Shown piece after piece: positions 11,922 to 24,920 of a DNA stretch of 64,000 bases; position 1 is the stretch's first letter, and every line of letters starts with the position of its first letter. Location: contig CP136068.1 of NCBI GenBank assembly GCA_032622095.1, positions 13,869,729 to 13,933,728 of the forward strand, read 5' to 3'. The translations under genes and the position numbers were made by a program. Under the pieces are notes generated by a model. It was not told the origin of the DNA and did no database searches. It was given only the letters and a program-made list of their open reading frames with translations. Source of the stretch: Siphonodentalium dalli. Its lineage: Eukaryota > Mollusca > Scaphopoda > Gadilida > Siphonodentaliidae.

Positions 11922-12301
11922 TTAACCCTTTACCCAACAGAATGGCCCTGTGCCAATGCATTCTCTTATATATGCGAGTCGACCATAGGTCGCCTCGCAT
12001 ATATAAGAGAATGCATTGGCTTAACACATATTAAAAATGATAAAATTGTCAAAGAATGTAGATTTTTTTTTTTTTTTAGGCCAATGCATTCTCTTATATA
12101 TGCGAGGCGACCTATGGTCGACTCGCATATATAAGAGAATGCATTGGCACAGGGCATAACTGTAACCATCACAATGTGGTCAATGAACCGGTTCCAATGA
12201 TATCCATATTTGTATGGTGTTATTGAGACAGACCGAAGATATTTTAGGCTGTTGAAGCTTTATTTGGGCGTTTTTGGCCGTTTTGTTTGGTAAAGGGTTA
12301 A
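11922..12301. mobile_element. piggyBac-like element, TTTACCCAACA subfamily
   Basis: TTAA on both sides, with ends CCCTTTACCCAACAG and TTTGTTTGGTAAAGGG. Two hairpins with TGCCAATGCATTCTC face each other inside. Confidence 0.8.
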
Positions 12302-12667
12302 ATCTACAACATCTAACCTGTCAAAATTCACTACAAAAGAACAGTGTGTGAGCTATTCACGGAGTAGTTGGTAAAATGTGTAGATCCTATTGTCCATGTC
12401 TTGAAATAATAGTCATATTTGCCTCCGGTCAAGTGATGAAACATAAATATATCACTTTGATCAATTTAATGCATGGTGGTATACTATGAACTCAAATTAT
12501 AAAAATACAAGGGTGTAACATAGACTCTCTTCAATCAATTCTCAACTTAACCAAAATTGGCTTCATACTTTGTGGCAGAGACTGTCTTTATACCTGGAAA
12601 TTATGTGCACATAAATGCACTAATGCCACATATACAGGAAACATTATCTGCAACTGCATCACCGCAT

Positions 12668-13134
12668 TTAACCCGCCTCCCTAATGTTACTTATACCTAC
12701 TACAAATAAAACCATACATAGCATCATTGAGTGATGGTTACAGTTATGCCCTGTGCCAATGCATTCTCTTATATATGCGAGTCGACCATAGGTCGCCTCG
12801 CATATATAAGAGAATGCATTGGCTTAACACATTAAAAATTATAAAATTGTTAAAGAATGTAAGAAAAAAATGGTAAAAAGTGTTAAAACAAGATTTTTTT
12901 AGGCCAATGCATTCTCTTATATATGCGAGGCGACCTATGGTCGACTCGCATATATAAGAGAATGCATTGGCACAGGGCATAACTGTAACTATCACAATGT
13001 GGTCAAGGAGCCGGTTCCAATGATATCCATATTTGTATGGTTCTATTGAGACAGACCGAAGATATTTTAGGCTGTTGAAGCTTTATTTGGCCGGTTTTGG
13101 CCGGTTTGTTGGGTAAAGGGTTAAAACAACAAGA
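12668..13134. mobile_element. piggyBac-like element, TTTACCCAACA subfamily, left end decayed
   Basis: The right end GTTGGGTAAAGGGTTAA and two inward hairpins are intact. The left part is short and diverged but keeps AATAAAACCATAC, and a TTAA is at 12668. Confidence 0.65.
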
Positions 13135-13363
13135 TATTGAAAACTAATATTGTGCATTGCATTGAGCATATTTTCATTGTTAAGTGCCTACTGAAGCAAT
13201 TTAAAAATAAATTGTTTACTAAGACACGGTTTGGTAGCAGCATGAAAATTGGTCTTAAATAAAATGTACAATGTATTGTCTCTTCGATCTGGTGACATGG
13301 GGTGCTAATCTAATGAAGAGAGGAGTTTTTCTTTACAAAACAATCAACATTACGACATATATG

Positions 13364-14509
13364 CAGGCCTGGAAATCTCAAGGCGGGCTGGCGGGCTGCC
13401 CGCCTACAGCCCGCCTAGAATTTTCCAAGGCGGGCTTTTTATAGCCCGCCTCGTCTACGAATACTACGATAGGACATTTATTATTTAGTTATTTTATTGT
13501 GTTTAATGAGTAAAATACTGCATCGAAATCGTAATTATATTGTACAGTGTGGGGACTGTGCGCATGCGTGACCTGACGGTGATGTCAAATGGGAATTATA
13601 GCGGAATCAGTCAATTCCGGAACGAACTATTTCGTACATCTGATCTTTTGATCGATTCTCACACATTTTAGGACCAAAATAAATTATTTCTCTTCATAAG
13701 ATTGAGCTTACAATATATTTCACTGGATAAAATGAACACATGTTTGTGGATAGTGAGAACCAAATGTCACTGTCCCAATTAAGTTCCACCTTTCGTTCCG
13801 TTTCCGGTTCCTATCAGTGAAAATTGTATTTAGCTTGCAGCCGTCTTTTATCGCTTCGATTGACAATATTTTAATATAATTAGCTCAATGTATCCACGTA
13901 TTCTAGTTTACACAGTTATTCAATTATTAAAGTTCAGAAACTATTTTCTATGTCCCCAATTGCAAACACCCAGTAAATCTATAGATAGCGACTTGACTGC
14001 TGCTTGTCTGCGATCGGCAATGGAATTTACATTGAGAGAAAAAGCAGTCAATATTCAAGTGCAAATATACTGGATTTAATATAGTTCTTGATTGTGTATT
14101 TTATGTAAAATTACACTTTCATGGAGAATGCTTTTAACGTGGACAAACTCACCCAATTCCGTTGCATGGGTTGGACACTGACTGACAAATTGTTGAGTAC
14201 AAACACTCTTACATTTTGTTTCTTGTTCATATAATAATAAATTATCATCACATATAAAACATAGTTAAATATTCACCATACCATAATTACTGTGGGGGAT
14301 TTTGACATTCACAACTCTGTGGACACTTTGTTTCCACATAAATTTTTTTTATTTAGATGGAGTTATACATAATACAACATCAAAAATAGACAAACTAACG
14401 GCATTAGTAACTCAGATAAAATAAATCATTGAGGAGGGCTATAGCCCTCCTAGGCATATCTAGGAGGGCTATTAATAGCCCTCCTGGATTTTCTAGATCG
14501 CCAGCCCTG
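13364..14509. mobile_element. hAT-like non-autonomous element
   Basis: Ends CAGGCCTGGAAATCT and AGATCGCCAGCCCTG are imperfect inverses, with GGCGGGCT- and AGCCCTCCT-type hairpins just inside. TATATG flanks both ends, so the target duplication is imperfect. No transposase frame was found. Confidence 0.55.
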
Positions 14510-16115
14510 TATATGTATGGTTTATTATCAAGGAGAGTGTTGAAAATTTAGGAAATTTAAGTATTATTTACACCGCAAGAGTGTGCTCTTCATTTTCAGC
14601 GTTAAATTCAACAATTAATCACAAATCCAAACGAAACTACTCCGCACTGTGCGGGGAAACATCACTTTGTGTGTTGCATGCCTGCAATAAATTTTGTTCG
14701 ACCCGACTGTTGGATGGAATCTGTCATATGGATATGTGTTAATGATATGTGTACCTTTAAAGATATTTAACAACATACTTGTAAATTACCAATACATAAT
14801 TTCATTTCTAGGTGGTTATCCAATATGTTGCTTTCATCGTAGCATGGCTTGGAGTTTTTTGCAATTGTACTATTTTCTGTCCTTGTCACTCTATTTGCTC
14901 CCGTACTCTAATTTCACACACACGTGTATATATCAGATGGAGGAGTAAGGCGTGCTAGTGTCATCGATGAGGGATATATGTAGAAAACCCAACTTTACAA
15001 GGCCAGAAAAAATGGCATTTTTAAAACACTGCAAAATTAATTGCTCACATCAGATTTAAGCGGATTTTGGATATGTTATAGAGGATATATTCCTCTATAA
15101 AATTGAATAAAAACCAGCTTAGGCTAAATTATTTCTTGGTCAAACCTTTTGTCGACCAGACTATACAAAATATCATAACATTGAAAATATTCCAGAAGCA
15201 GATTTTTGACTATAAATAGTATATTTGATTTGATTTGCAACTGACGATGTTTGTTAAATATAAATAGATGATCTCAAATGAGTCACAATTCTATACAAAA
15301 TTTATTAACTGAGTGCAATAAGATAATAAAATATAGTCTATATTTACCAGTAATTCCTATCAAATATCCAATAAGAACCGAAACCTAATTAGAAACGTCC
15401 TGTATGTCAAGGTCGTTCATTGCCAGAGTATGTCCTCCTGACGAATCCATTAGCTAAGTTATTTATTTCTGATTCCCAACATTCTAAATACCTATTTTCG
15501 GCTTGCTCTTAGTAAACAATTTCCAAATTATATAATTTACGCGTCCTAATGTTATCAAGCTATGCTGACAATCAAACATAAATTATTATATTGTATACTG
15601 CACTGTAGCAGTTTACTGATTACAAACTATGTAGATACTAATAAAGAGCGTTAGTGATATTCAGTATGAATAAAATATTAAGTTGGGTATTCCGCTGCTA
15701 TGCCACTGATTCTCTTCTTTATAGTTGTTTGACATACATGTAGAGTCCTTATGACTTACTCCACAATATGTATCCAGGAAATGTCATTGTCTGAATGCAT
15801 ACCAGTGGTTTAGGACTTACCCTCATTCTAGCGGCTTTCCTAGCAACCCTTGAATAATTATACAACATGAGTCACAATTCTATACAAAATTTATTAACTG
15901 AGTGCAATAAATTGGATTCGAGCCAAGCTTTAGCGAGGTTAATAAATTTTTAATAGAATTACGACGAATTTGAGATTTATTTTATGACAAAATCACATTT
16001 GAGCAAGGGAAAAATATCTCTGAAACGGCTGGGGTTTAAAAAGATTAATATTGATTTCCTTAAAACAACAAAGAGGAAGTAAAGACACCTTAAAAAAAAT
16101 ATAGGTCCTTTCTCC
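14510..16115. other. Intron sequence with a 44-bp direct repeat
   Basis: Positions 15278-15321 and 15868-15911 are the same 44 bp (starts ATGAGTCACAATTCTATACA), 590 bp apart. Otherwise I recognise nothing here. Confidence 0.5.
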
Positions 16116-18047
16116 CTAATGCCGGGCTAGCATTATCAAATTCACCCTCTGGAGACCTCATTCTGCTTAGGTCTCATCTGCTATTGGAGGCATAGAATCA
16201 GATTAAGGTTCCCAAATGGTGAATATTGTGATGTACCAGGGTTTCCGTTAGTACGGCTCAGCGTCCGTAGGACGGCCTCATTCCCCTCGCATATTATCTG
16301 TTTGGTTCATACATATACCAAATGTCAGTTGCAATGTCGTAAACAATTCCGGTTACAACGGGAGTTCGGGTGTTAAATAGAATACTGGTGAAAAAGCGGG
16401 TCAAATAGCGACGTTAGATACAGCGTAATGCATGTCGCGGTAACATCAAAAAATGTCGGACTGCTGAATATGCATATTTTTGTGTACGGGATGAAACTAC
16501 TCATGCTCGAAAATCCCGTGATATCGTAGGATTACATAATTTGATCAAAGAACGCCGAATTTCTTAGTCGGGACATTTTTATGCACGGGATTTTCATGAA
16601 TGAAACTGCTCCTCTCCGAGATCCCGTGCTATCGTACGGTGGTACATAATAAATGGGTCCCCCTGCAGAGTCCATGAGGTATAGAACGGAGTTTTAGCCA
16701 ACGTGTTATAAAATATAATTTGGCGGGAGATGTGAACACGTGCGTCGTTGATTGTGCTTGGGGACAACGCAACTATTATTTACCGTCCTTTGACATTATC
16801 TCCATATTGGGGAGGGGGTACGTATGTGTTTGTCTTTATCACCCATGTATGTAATATGGTTCAAATGAATGGTGTTGTTAACTTGTCACTATGAATTCCC
16901 ACTATAAAGACTGATTTCGGGACAGGTTCCGTTTTACTGTGAAATAAATCACGTTGGGATTTTGTTGACTATGCGCATAATAAGCAATTGCGGTCGTCAG
17001 TTTATGGACTAATATATAGAGACTAGTGAACAAGCTACGCGTTCCGAGTGAAAGATGTCCCTACCCACAGGTATTAGGCACAATTTTTGTTTTTAAATTT
17101 AATAAAAATCTCTTTTTATTAATTTTTTTTGGTGCCAAATACCTGTGTCGCTACCATTCGTATTTTGCCGCTATAAATAGCTCCTGCAGTATGACGTCAC
17201 AGCGCACAAATAGTTTTACGATTGACAGCGTATATCATGTCAGTTTCATTTGCACAGAAGCTGCTTGCAATTCTAGGAAATACTTTATTCAATTCTCCTT
17301 GCTATCTATTATTGGTCAATGCATAGATGTTTTGTAGTGTTTAGATTCATCGGAATCTTATTGTATAAATTTGTAAACAATAACTAGTAGCTTGTTCATT
17401 TATATATAATCTTCAATCAGACGGCAGTCTTATGTGCGTAATTAGTTGATTGATTATCTGGATACCATCAACAGAATTAATGTACCCACGGAAATGATTG
17501 ACTTGCGTAATATATACGTAGCTTTGGTTGCTTTGTGAGACTCTTATGTGCAAGGAAATTGCTACTTTTCAGTGTCAAATAACAAAATTTTCGCCCGACG
17601 GGACGAACCATGGTCGTCCCGTCGCGTTATGTGTTTCCCCAATACGGACTCATTAATTTTCCCCTCGCGGAAACCCTGGATGTACACCCATTGGGAACCT
17701 CGATTATGCAATGTGTCGTCTGCCAATTTGGGGATATAGAGAAACTAAACTGAAAAATAAAAAGAATCTTGGTGAAGAAGCTTCTATAGAAATTTTATAA
17801 TAAAAGAAGATGAGGCCTAAGCAGAATGAGGTCCACAGGGGGGGGGGGGGATTTGATGATGCTAGCCCACTATTCGGGATAGCATCACTGAACTGAGCAC
17901 CCTCTGGGGACCTCATTCTGCAAATGACCGGCACACTATATATGAGCAGGCTAAACTAAAAAAGAAATAGAATCTTTGTGAAGAAGTTTCTAAATTTGAT
18001 AATAAAGAAAATTTCCAGAGAAGATGAGGCCTAAGCAGAATTTGGTA
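16116..18047. mobile_element. Family C foldback copy 2, interrupted by a transposon
   Basis: Family C sequence runs 16116-16236 and resumes at 17679 after an insertion. The resumed part has the CCCATTGGGAACCTCGAT interior, a poly-G disrupted arm at 17840 and a second arm near 17880-17935. Confidence 0.65.
16237..17678. mobile_element. DNA transposon with CAGGGTTTCCG ends
   Basis: Inverted ends CAGGGTTTCCG and CGGAAACCCTG, flanked by the direct repeat GATGTAC at 16230-16236 and 17679-17685. It sits inside a family C copy. The end type suggests hAT, whose usual duplication is 8 bp. No transposase was recognised. Confidence 0.7.
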
Positions 18048-18068
18048 ATTTTAGCCGGCTACAACTTT

Positions 18069-18175
18069 CTTTTTTTGTCATATCAGGCAATGCAATAAAA
18101 AAGCCTAACACAGCCATTTTTATTCAGTGCGACAAAGTCTGAGAACCAAAACCCTTTCTTTTTTTTTTTGGCCAA
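18069..18175. repeat. Dispersed repeat fragment, copy 1
   Basis: Matches 19677-19780 in the same orientation (TTTTTTTGTCAT..GCAATAAAAA..TTTTTATTCA..GTCTGAGAACCAAAA). A short inverse piece is at 19117-19145. Confidence 0.6.
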
Positions 18176-18238
18176 ACACCTGTTCTATTTTGTGTAGCTA
18201 AAATGTTCCCATATTTATTTTGTAAACCAACTGGCTTC

Positions 18239-18708
18239 TGACAGAGAGGATTGATCTTGTGACATTGTGACAGAGAGGATTGATCTTGTGACATTGTGAC
18301 AGAGAGGATTGATCTTGTGACATTGTGACAGAGAGGATTGATCTTGTGACATTGTGACAGAGAGGATTGATCTTGTGACATTGTGACAGCGAGGATTGAT
18401 CTTGTGACATTGTGACAGAGAGGATTGATCTTGTGACATTGTGACAGAGAGGATTGATCTTGTGACATTGTGACAGCGAGGATTGATCTTGTGACATTGT
18501 GACAGAGAGGATTGATCTTGTGACATTGTGACAGAGAGGATTGATCTTGTGACATTGTGACAGCGAGGATTGATCTTGTGACATTGTGACAGAGAGGATT
18601 GATCTTGTGACATTGTGACAGAGAGGATTTATCATGTGACATTGTGACAGAGAGGATTGATCTTGTGACATTGTGACAGAGAGGATTGATCTTGTGACAT
18701 TGTGACAT
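18239..18708. repeat. 29-bp minisatellite
   Basis: About 16 copies of TGACAGAGAGGATTGATCTT plus GTGACATTG, with an occasional GACAGCGAGG variant. Because 29 is not a multiple of 3 and the minus strand has no stop, three overlapping long minus-strand frames appear. They are not genes. Confidence 0.97.
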
Positions 18709-18709
18709 A

Positions 18710-20369
18710 TAATTTATATTGCATCCTGACAGGATATAATACTGAGCTGTGCTTCCGCTCTACAAGATTATTCTCAGTACAGTGTATATGTTAAAATTAT
18801 GATGTGTCTAACCCTCTATACACTAAATATTTATCGACAAGTAGTTTCCTTTATATAATAAACTAACTGATGTACATGTGCCAACTTCATAAGTGCTATT
18901 TAGGGATTTCTTTGTGATCGCCTCCGTCTCGGCAGAAATTGTTTTTATTGGTCCAGAAACATGCCTATATGAGCGAGGTCAAGGTCAAGGACATGGTCGC
19001 ACGTGAAATTGGACCTGCCCATATTGTTCCCGGAATCGAAGTAGGCCTACATACCAAATTTGGATCAGATCAGTCAAGCAGTTTTCATGAATCGACAAAG
19101 AAGACATACTTAGGCCAAAAAAAAAAATAGTTTTGGTTCTCGGACAATTGTTTTTTTCAAATCAATGAGGGAGGGAGAGTTTTATTTTTATTTTTTATTT
19201 TTTTTTGCACATAGTAAGCATGGACAAAGATACCTAAACTCTGTCTAGTAACCAGAAATGTAGAGGGGAGTTTATGCATATAAACTCATTTAATCTTACA
19301 TAAAAATGACATTGTACTACCAGTGTATGACTGGGATTACCTAACAATATATAATGCCCCTGACATTCACTATTGTTATTGTTTTCTAAAAACTGATACT
19401 TCCCATTCTAATATGTGAACCTGAATTTAATCCTGTGCCTTTCAATTGTATGGAGTTACAATTAGTGTAAGTTAGATCACAATGACTAATTGTAAGAAGA
19501 GCATGAGGATCAGCTAATCATTTTCTTAATTGTAGTCATCTACTTCATGTTGTAAGCCTGCAAGTCACTTTTTAGCACATTACATGTCAGAGCTCAATGC
19601 ACACTAATATTCAACACATATCTACAATGGACATGTTTATGAAATATAAATTTTGTTTTTTTTTGTTTTTTTTGTAAGTTTTTTTTGTCATAACATCAGT
19701 CATTGCAATAAAAAGCCCTAATGCGGCCCTTTTTATTCAATGCGGCGGGGTCTGAGAACCAAAACTTTTTTTTTTGGCCTTATGAACAAAGCAGACGATA
19801 CATTCAGGTTATTGCAAATTTGGTCGATGCGGAAGCTACATGATGACGTCGTTTGTCGAGTTTCATAGAAATCGACATGATGACATTTCATGAAATCGAC
19901 AAGCCTCTTCATATAGTACACATCTCAAGATGATTGTGCAGACAGCTTCAACAATTATAATAAATATAATGGTTAATTTCAGTAAAATACTCCCCTCTTG
20001 ACAACAATCAACAGCCTTGACTTTTGAATATTTTCAGTTTGATGTTGGGAGTTTATATTCTATAATAATTTGCACAAAAGGAATGGCTTAAAAATTTATA
20101 AGTTCTTAAGGTTTTAAGTCTGAAGTGGTGAGCTAGTAGTCTGTTCACATTGTGAATCTCTCATTTCTGGTATGCCTGATGTATGATTGACCTAATTTAT
20201 ACACAAAATTGCTAGATAGGACCCACTCTGTTGATGAACCCCTGTGCGTGTCTGGAGTGTTATTAATCATAATTACACCACGATATAAGGCCTAAGTGAA
20301 TCTTATTTGATGGGAACACATATCTATGAAGTAATTTTTATAATATAAAAAAAGGCCACAGATATATCC
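18710..20369. other. Intron sequence, one repeat fragment
   Basis: It holds the second copy of the 18069-type repeat (19677-19780) and AT-rich sequence. No exon was recognised. Confidence 0.45.
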
Positions 20370-20532
20370 TACAGTATTGCTCTAAGTAAATATGACATGT
20401 TGCCATTCATCGGAAAGCTCTCATTGAGAGCTTTCCGATGAATGGCAACAAGCCATATTTTCGACTAAATCCTGAAAAGTTACCCATAATTATGCTGTGG
20501 TTAAGTAGTTGATTAATTAGAGCATTACTGTA
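20370..20532. mobile_element. Palindromic MITE, family M copy 3
   Basis: Starts TACAGTATTGCTC and ends GAGCATTACTGTA. The left arm lacks an internal stretch while the right arm is full. Confidence 0.8.
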
Positions 20533-20900
20533 GCTTATGCGTGTGGTTTAATTGTGGTTCTTTAATTATGCTAGCATATAAACATATTAATATTATTATG
20601 TTACTTCAACATATTGTTGGGCAAATATGTTCATATTGGACCTAAATATTGACATTGGTTCATATTGGACTTATTTGGTTCTGATATAAGTCCATAGTGG
20701 AATTATACCAGTTATTATGTTGGATGGTACACTCCACAATGAAACCATATAAAGAGCATACATCTGGTGCTGATATAGGCCCATAGTGAGCGTATTTGTT
20801 TTTTTTATTTATTTAATTAAAATATTGTAAATCAAAATTTTGAAAAACAAACGCCGCTATTCCTCTGCCAGGGTACCCCGAGTTACCATACCAAATTTGG

Positions 20901-21266
20901 TTAACCCTTTACCTAACAAACCGGCCAAAAACGGCCAAATAAAGCTGCAACAACCTAAATTATCTTGGGTCTGTCTCAATAAAACCATACAAATATGGAT
21001 ATCATTGGAACTGGCTCATTGACCACATTGTGATGGTTACAGTTATGCCCTGTGCCAATGCATTCTCTTATATATATATATAAGATAATGCATTGGCCTA
21101 AAAAAAATCTTTTTTTACCATTTTTTCTTACATTCTTTAACAATTTTTATAATTTTTAATGTGTTAAGCCAATGCATTCTCTTATATATGCGAGGCGACC
21201 TATGGTCGACTCGCATATATAAGAGAATGCATTGGCACAGGGCCGTTATGTTGGGTAAAGGGTTAA
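20901..21266. mobile_element. piggyBac-like element, TTTACCCAACA subfamily
   Basis: TTAA on both sides, with ends CCCTTTACCTAACAA and TTGGGTAAAGGG. One inner hairpin is shortened (TATATATATATAAG) and the other is full. Confidence 0.8.
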
Positions 21267-21420
21267 AATCGAACAAGCAGGCTGGGAGAAAAATCCAGAC
21301 AAACAGATCCTACTCTTTTATATATATATATACATGAGAGAAACCATTTGGTATAGAAAGAGTTAACATTATGATCTACCAGGAAGTGAAAATTACGTCA
21401 AGTGCTGTATAACCAAGCCT

Positions 21421-21870
21421 GATTATAGTGTGCCGGTCATTTGCAGAATGAGGTCCCCAGAGGGTGCTCAGTTCAGTGATACTATCCCGAATAGTGGGCT
21501 AGCATCATCAAATCCCCCCCCTCCCGGGGACCTCATTCTGCTTAGGCCTCATCTTCTTTTATTATCAAATTTCTATAGAAGCTTCTTCACCAAGGTTCTG
21601 TTTATTTTTTAGTTTAGTTTCTCGGTATCCCCAAATTGGCAGATGACACATTGCATAATCAAGGTTCCCAATGGTGCACATCACAATATTCACCATTTGG
21701 GAACTTCAATCTGACTACATGTCCCCCATAGCAGATGAGGCCTAAGCAGAATGAGATCTCCAGAGGGTGAATTTTGTGATGCTAGCCCACTGTGTGGGAT
21801 AGCGTCACGAAATTCACCCTCTGGGGACCTTATTCTGCAAATGACAGACACACTAAATTCAGGCTTTGTC
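21421..21870. mobile_element. hAT-type foldback family C, copy 3
   Basis: Outer ends carry GTGTGCCGGTCATTTGCAG and GCAAATGACAGACACAC. It has two hairpin arms of GAGGTCCCCAGAGGGTG type and the CCCCAAATTGGCAGATGACA interior. Confidence 0.7.
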
Positions 21871-21943
21871 AAGTGCTATAGAACCTCTATTAATTATAGG
21901 GGCCTACCGGTACTCTTAGATCAGTCAAAGTACATTGTATATG

Positions 21944-22171
21944 ATTAACTCTTTATATTCTAAATGTATTCTCCCACTCAGTTATTAAATTATACATTGA
22001 AATGGTTATATTATTCATCTTGAGGGATATTATGGAAATATGGGCAGACAGGCAAAATAATACTATAAGTGCAGAAGGATTCCTTTTCATTTGTGGCAAT
22101 TGTTTAGATAATAAGCTCAATAAAAGATCGTTTATTTGACATCAATGATTATTTAGTAAAGAAATGGTTAA
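21944..22171. mobile_element. TTAA-type element, CTATACTAAAT subfamily
   Basis: TTAA at both ends, with CTCTTTATATTCTAAATG versus TATTTAGTAAAGAAATGG. Its interior (TATTATTCATCTTGAGGG) matches 52573-52813. Confidence 0.6.
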
Positions 22172-22326
22172 TATTACGAACTACCAGGAAGTTGAATTTA
22201 GGTCAAGTTCAATATAACTGCTGTCAACATTAACTCTACATGTACTCTTCTTGAGAAATCCTGAGTTCAAAATTAACCCTTTGAGCACTACATTTGTACC
22301 TTTTCTTATATTTTTTAAATATAACA

Positions 22327-22543
22327 TACAGTAATGCCCTACATAATCGACTCCTTAACAACAGCAGAATTATGGGTAATTTTTCAGGATTTAGTTGGAA
22401 ATATGGCTTGTTGCCATTCATCGGAAAGCTCTTGGTGAGAGCTTTCCGATGAATGGCAACAAGCCATATTTCTGACTAAATCCTGAAAAATTACCCATAA
22501 TTCTGCTGTGGTCAAGGAGTCGATTATTTAGGGCATTACTGTA
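22327..22543. mobile_element. Palindromic MITE, family M copy 4
   Basis: Full-length foldback from TACAGTAATGCCC to GGGCATTACTGTA, with arms nearly perfect inverses around CTCTTGGTGAGAG. Confidence 0.88.
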
Positions 22544-22689
22544 TACTGTGTGAAACTGTAGAAGTACATTCCATACCTTTGCTCAATAAATACAGATTTT
22601 TTAATTCCACAATATAGAGAGATTGACTTATTTTTGCAACTATCATCATGATGCAGATACAAAGCTTTTGAGGCAAGATGGACATTATG

Positions 22690-23345
22690 GCTTGGTTTGG
22701 TTTTATAATATCTCCCGCAACTGGAATCAGAATGTCCGTACGTCCGTCTTGCCACCCGTCGAACCCTCGAGCCGTCCATCTGTTGAGCCGTCTGTGGACG
22801 CAATTTTGTCCAACCATTTATTCCTACATTTTTTGGTTAATTTTTTTTAAACTTGGCACAGATAATTAGTACCATGGGAACCTGTGCACCTGAGATTATG
22901 AGGTCTGTCTGACTTTTTTTTTTTGTGGAGTTATCTCCATTTTTCCACTTTTTCAATACATGTGTATACCTTTGTTTGTCCGAGCTTTTATTCCTACATT
23001 TTTTGGTTTTTGGTCAATGGTTTGTAAACTTGGCCCAGACATTTAGTACCACTGGAACTTGTGAACCTGCAATTATGAGGTCTATCCGACTTTTGATTGT
23101 GGAGTTATATTTTTTTTGGGGGACTATTAAAATAGCCGATGTCTGTGCGTGCGTGCGTCCGAAAATGGTTTCCTGATGATAACTTCAGTTTCGGTTATTA
23201 GATTAAAAGCCAATTTCATAGGTGAGTTTATCAGACTAAAATGCAGATCAAGTTCGAATATGGGTTTGCTCTGCCCATTTTTGCGAGAGTTATGACCGTT
23301 TTTTTTACTTGCAATCTTGTAATTGGGGGGGGGTGGGGGGGGGGG
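22690..23345. repeat. Dispersed GTCCGTCC-type repeat D with poly-G
   Basis: Contains CCCGCAACTGGAATCAG, GTCCGTACGTCCGTC and two AAACTTGGC.CAGA units. It ends in a G-rich run near 23326-23347. Several short ORFs here are repeat sequence. Confidence 0.65.
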
Positions 23346-23818
23346 GGTTATAAACCTGGGACAGGCCCATCTCTAGTGATCTCTGAAAACATTTTTAGAA
23401 ATACAATTTACATCCTCCTCCATTAGGTTATATTGCTCTTAATAACCTATATCCTCCTTTAGGCAAAAAATATTATATCTTCGAAACAATCCACATACAG
23501 AAACTAGGGTCTTGCGAATATTCGAAATGATATTCAATTCGATCTGAGTGTTTATTGTCAGGATGATAACGTGATAAGTATTTGACATAATATTATAAAT
23601 CTTGGCATATGGTCTCACGATGAGAAAGTCCCGGTCTAATTCAAATAAGGAGTTATGACCCTTTTCAATTTTGTTGTCCACATGTTAACTTGAATAACAC
23701 TAAACAATACTCCCATTAAAATCGTTTTTATGATGTCAGATAAAATTAAGCGGTAAATCAGACAGCTGGTTTTCGTTGATACGCTCATAATTATAACTTG
23801 TACCTTTTTTTATTTCAG

Positions 23819-23841
23819 AAGTAACGATATCGACCTGAGCC
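23819..23841 (+). CDS. Microexon c1 (23 nt, phase 2-1)
   Basis: A 23-nt candidate exon with acceptor TTTTTTATTTCAG and donor GTAAGT. It reads (x)SNDIDLS plus the first base C of the next codon. The DIDLS end matches EPDIS in C2 and C3, and all three end with C before GTAAGT, so they look like paralogous C-type microexons. The final C would turn the first codon of a following A exon into CGT (Arg). A degenerate tandem repeat begins shortly after the donor. Confidence 0.6.
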
Positions 23842-23859
23842 GTAAGTTTCTCTTTACAT

Positions 23860-24300
23860 TTCTATCTGATACTCAGCCATTATTGTCTTGTGAATAGTTG
23901 AAATTTGATTTAATGTCGCTATTTCCTGTCGTGCTGGATTGAACGTACCTTTTCTATTTGATGGTCGGCTACTGGGGCCCTGTGAATAGTCGAGATTCGA
24001 TTTGATGTCGTTATCTTTGGTCGATGCTGAATCGAACCCTTTCAATCTGATACTCAGCCATTAATTATGGCCCTGTAAATATTCAATATCCGATTTTATG
24101 TCCGGTAAATGTTGAATCGAACCTTTTCAATCTGATGCTCGGCCATTAATTATGGCCCTGTAAATATTCAATATTCAATTTGATGTCATCATCTCCGGTC
24201 GATGCTGGATCGAACTGCATGATTAACTGGATCAAACTTTTTTATCATTGATGTCCCTATCTCTAGTCGACGTCAGATCGAACCTACATTTAATGTATTT
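23860..24300. repeat. Degenerate tandem repeat of about 86-98 bp
   Basis: GATACTCAGCCATTA-like starts recur near 23873, 23959, 24047 and 24145, with GATTTGATGTC..GGTCGATGCTG in between. Confidence 0.65.
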
Positions 24301-24377
24301 TCCAATATCTAATGTATCCAGATATTTGTCATGTTGTTGCGGTTCTCATGCAGAATGATGATGAAACGGGGTGATGC

Positions 24378-24920
24378 ATATCAAGTCTGCACAGCAGGCT
24401 AGCATCACCAAATTCACCCTCTGGGGACCTCATTCCGCTTACACCTCAGACAGACACACTATTTCAAGGCTTGGGTGATGCATATCAAGTCTGAATTTAG
24501 TGTGTCTGTCATTTGCAGAATGAGGTCCCCAGAGGGTGAACTTAGTGACGCTATCCCTCACAGTGGGCTAGCATCACCAAATTCACCCTCTGGGGACCTC
24601 ATTCTGCTTGGGCCCGAACTGCGCTCCGAGACCTATGATCAGATTGAAGTTCTCCAGTTGAAGTTGAGTTCACCCATTATTCACCTCCATTATGCATTTT
24701 ATCTTCTGCAAATTAGGGGAAATAGAAACTTCCCAGAAGGAAAAAAGTAACTAAAACAATGTTAGTTTTAGACTAGAAGATGAGTCTTTAGCAGAATGAG
24801 GTCCACAGAGGGTGAATTTGGTGATGCTATCCCACTGTACAGTGTAGCTTCACTAAATAACCCTCTGGTGACCTCATTTTGCAAACGTCAGACACGCTAA
24901 ATTCAGGTTTGATGCATATA
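24378..24920. mobile_element. Family C foldbacks, several joined copies
   Basis: Three sets of GAGGTCCCCAGAGGG / CCCTCTGGGGACCTC arms. GATGCATATCAAGTCTG occurs twice (near 24374 and 24477), suggesting insertion next to or within another copy. Positions 24921-25489 hold no feature I recognise. Confidence 0.6.

Noticed and set aside
12744-12995. ORFs containing CANAFSYICESTIGRLAYIR (also at 1084, 11895, 28388 and 34332)
   Set aside because: This peptide is the translated hairpin core of the MITEs and appears on both strands wherever the core occurs.
18124-18708. Three long overlapping minus-strand ORFs (up to 194 codons) of CHKINPLCHNVTRSIL type
   Set aside because: They are the 29-bp minisatellite read in three frames; the same peptide appears shifted in each. 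No start context, splice or domain supports a protein.
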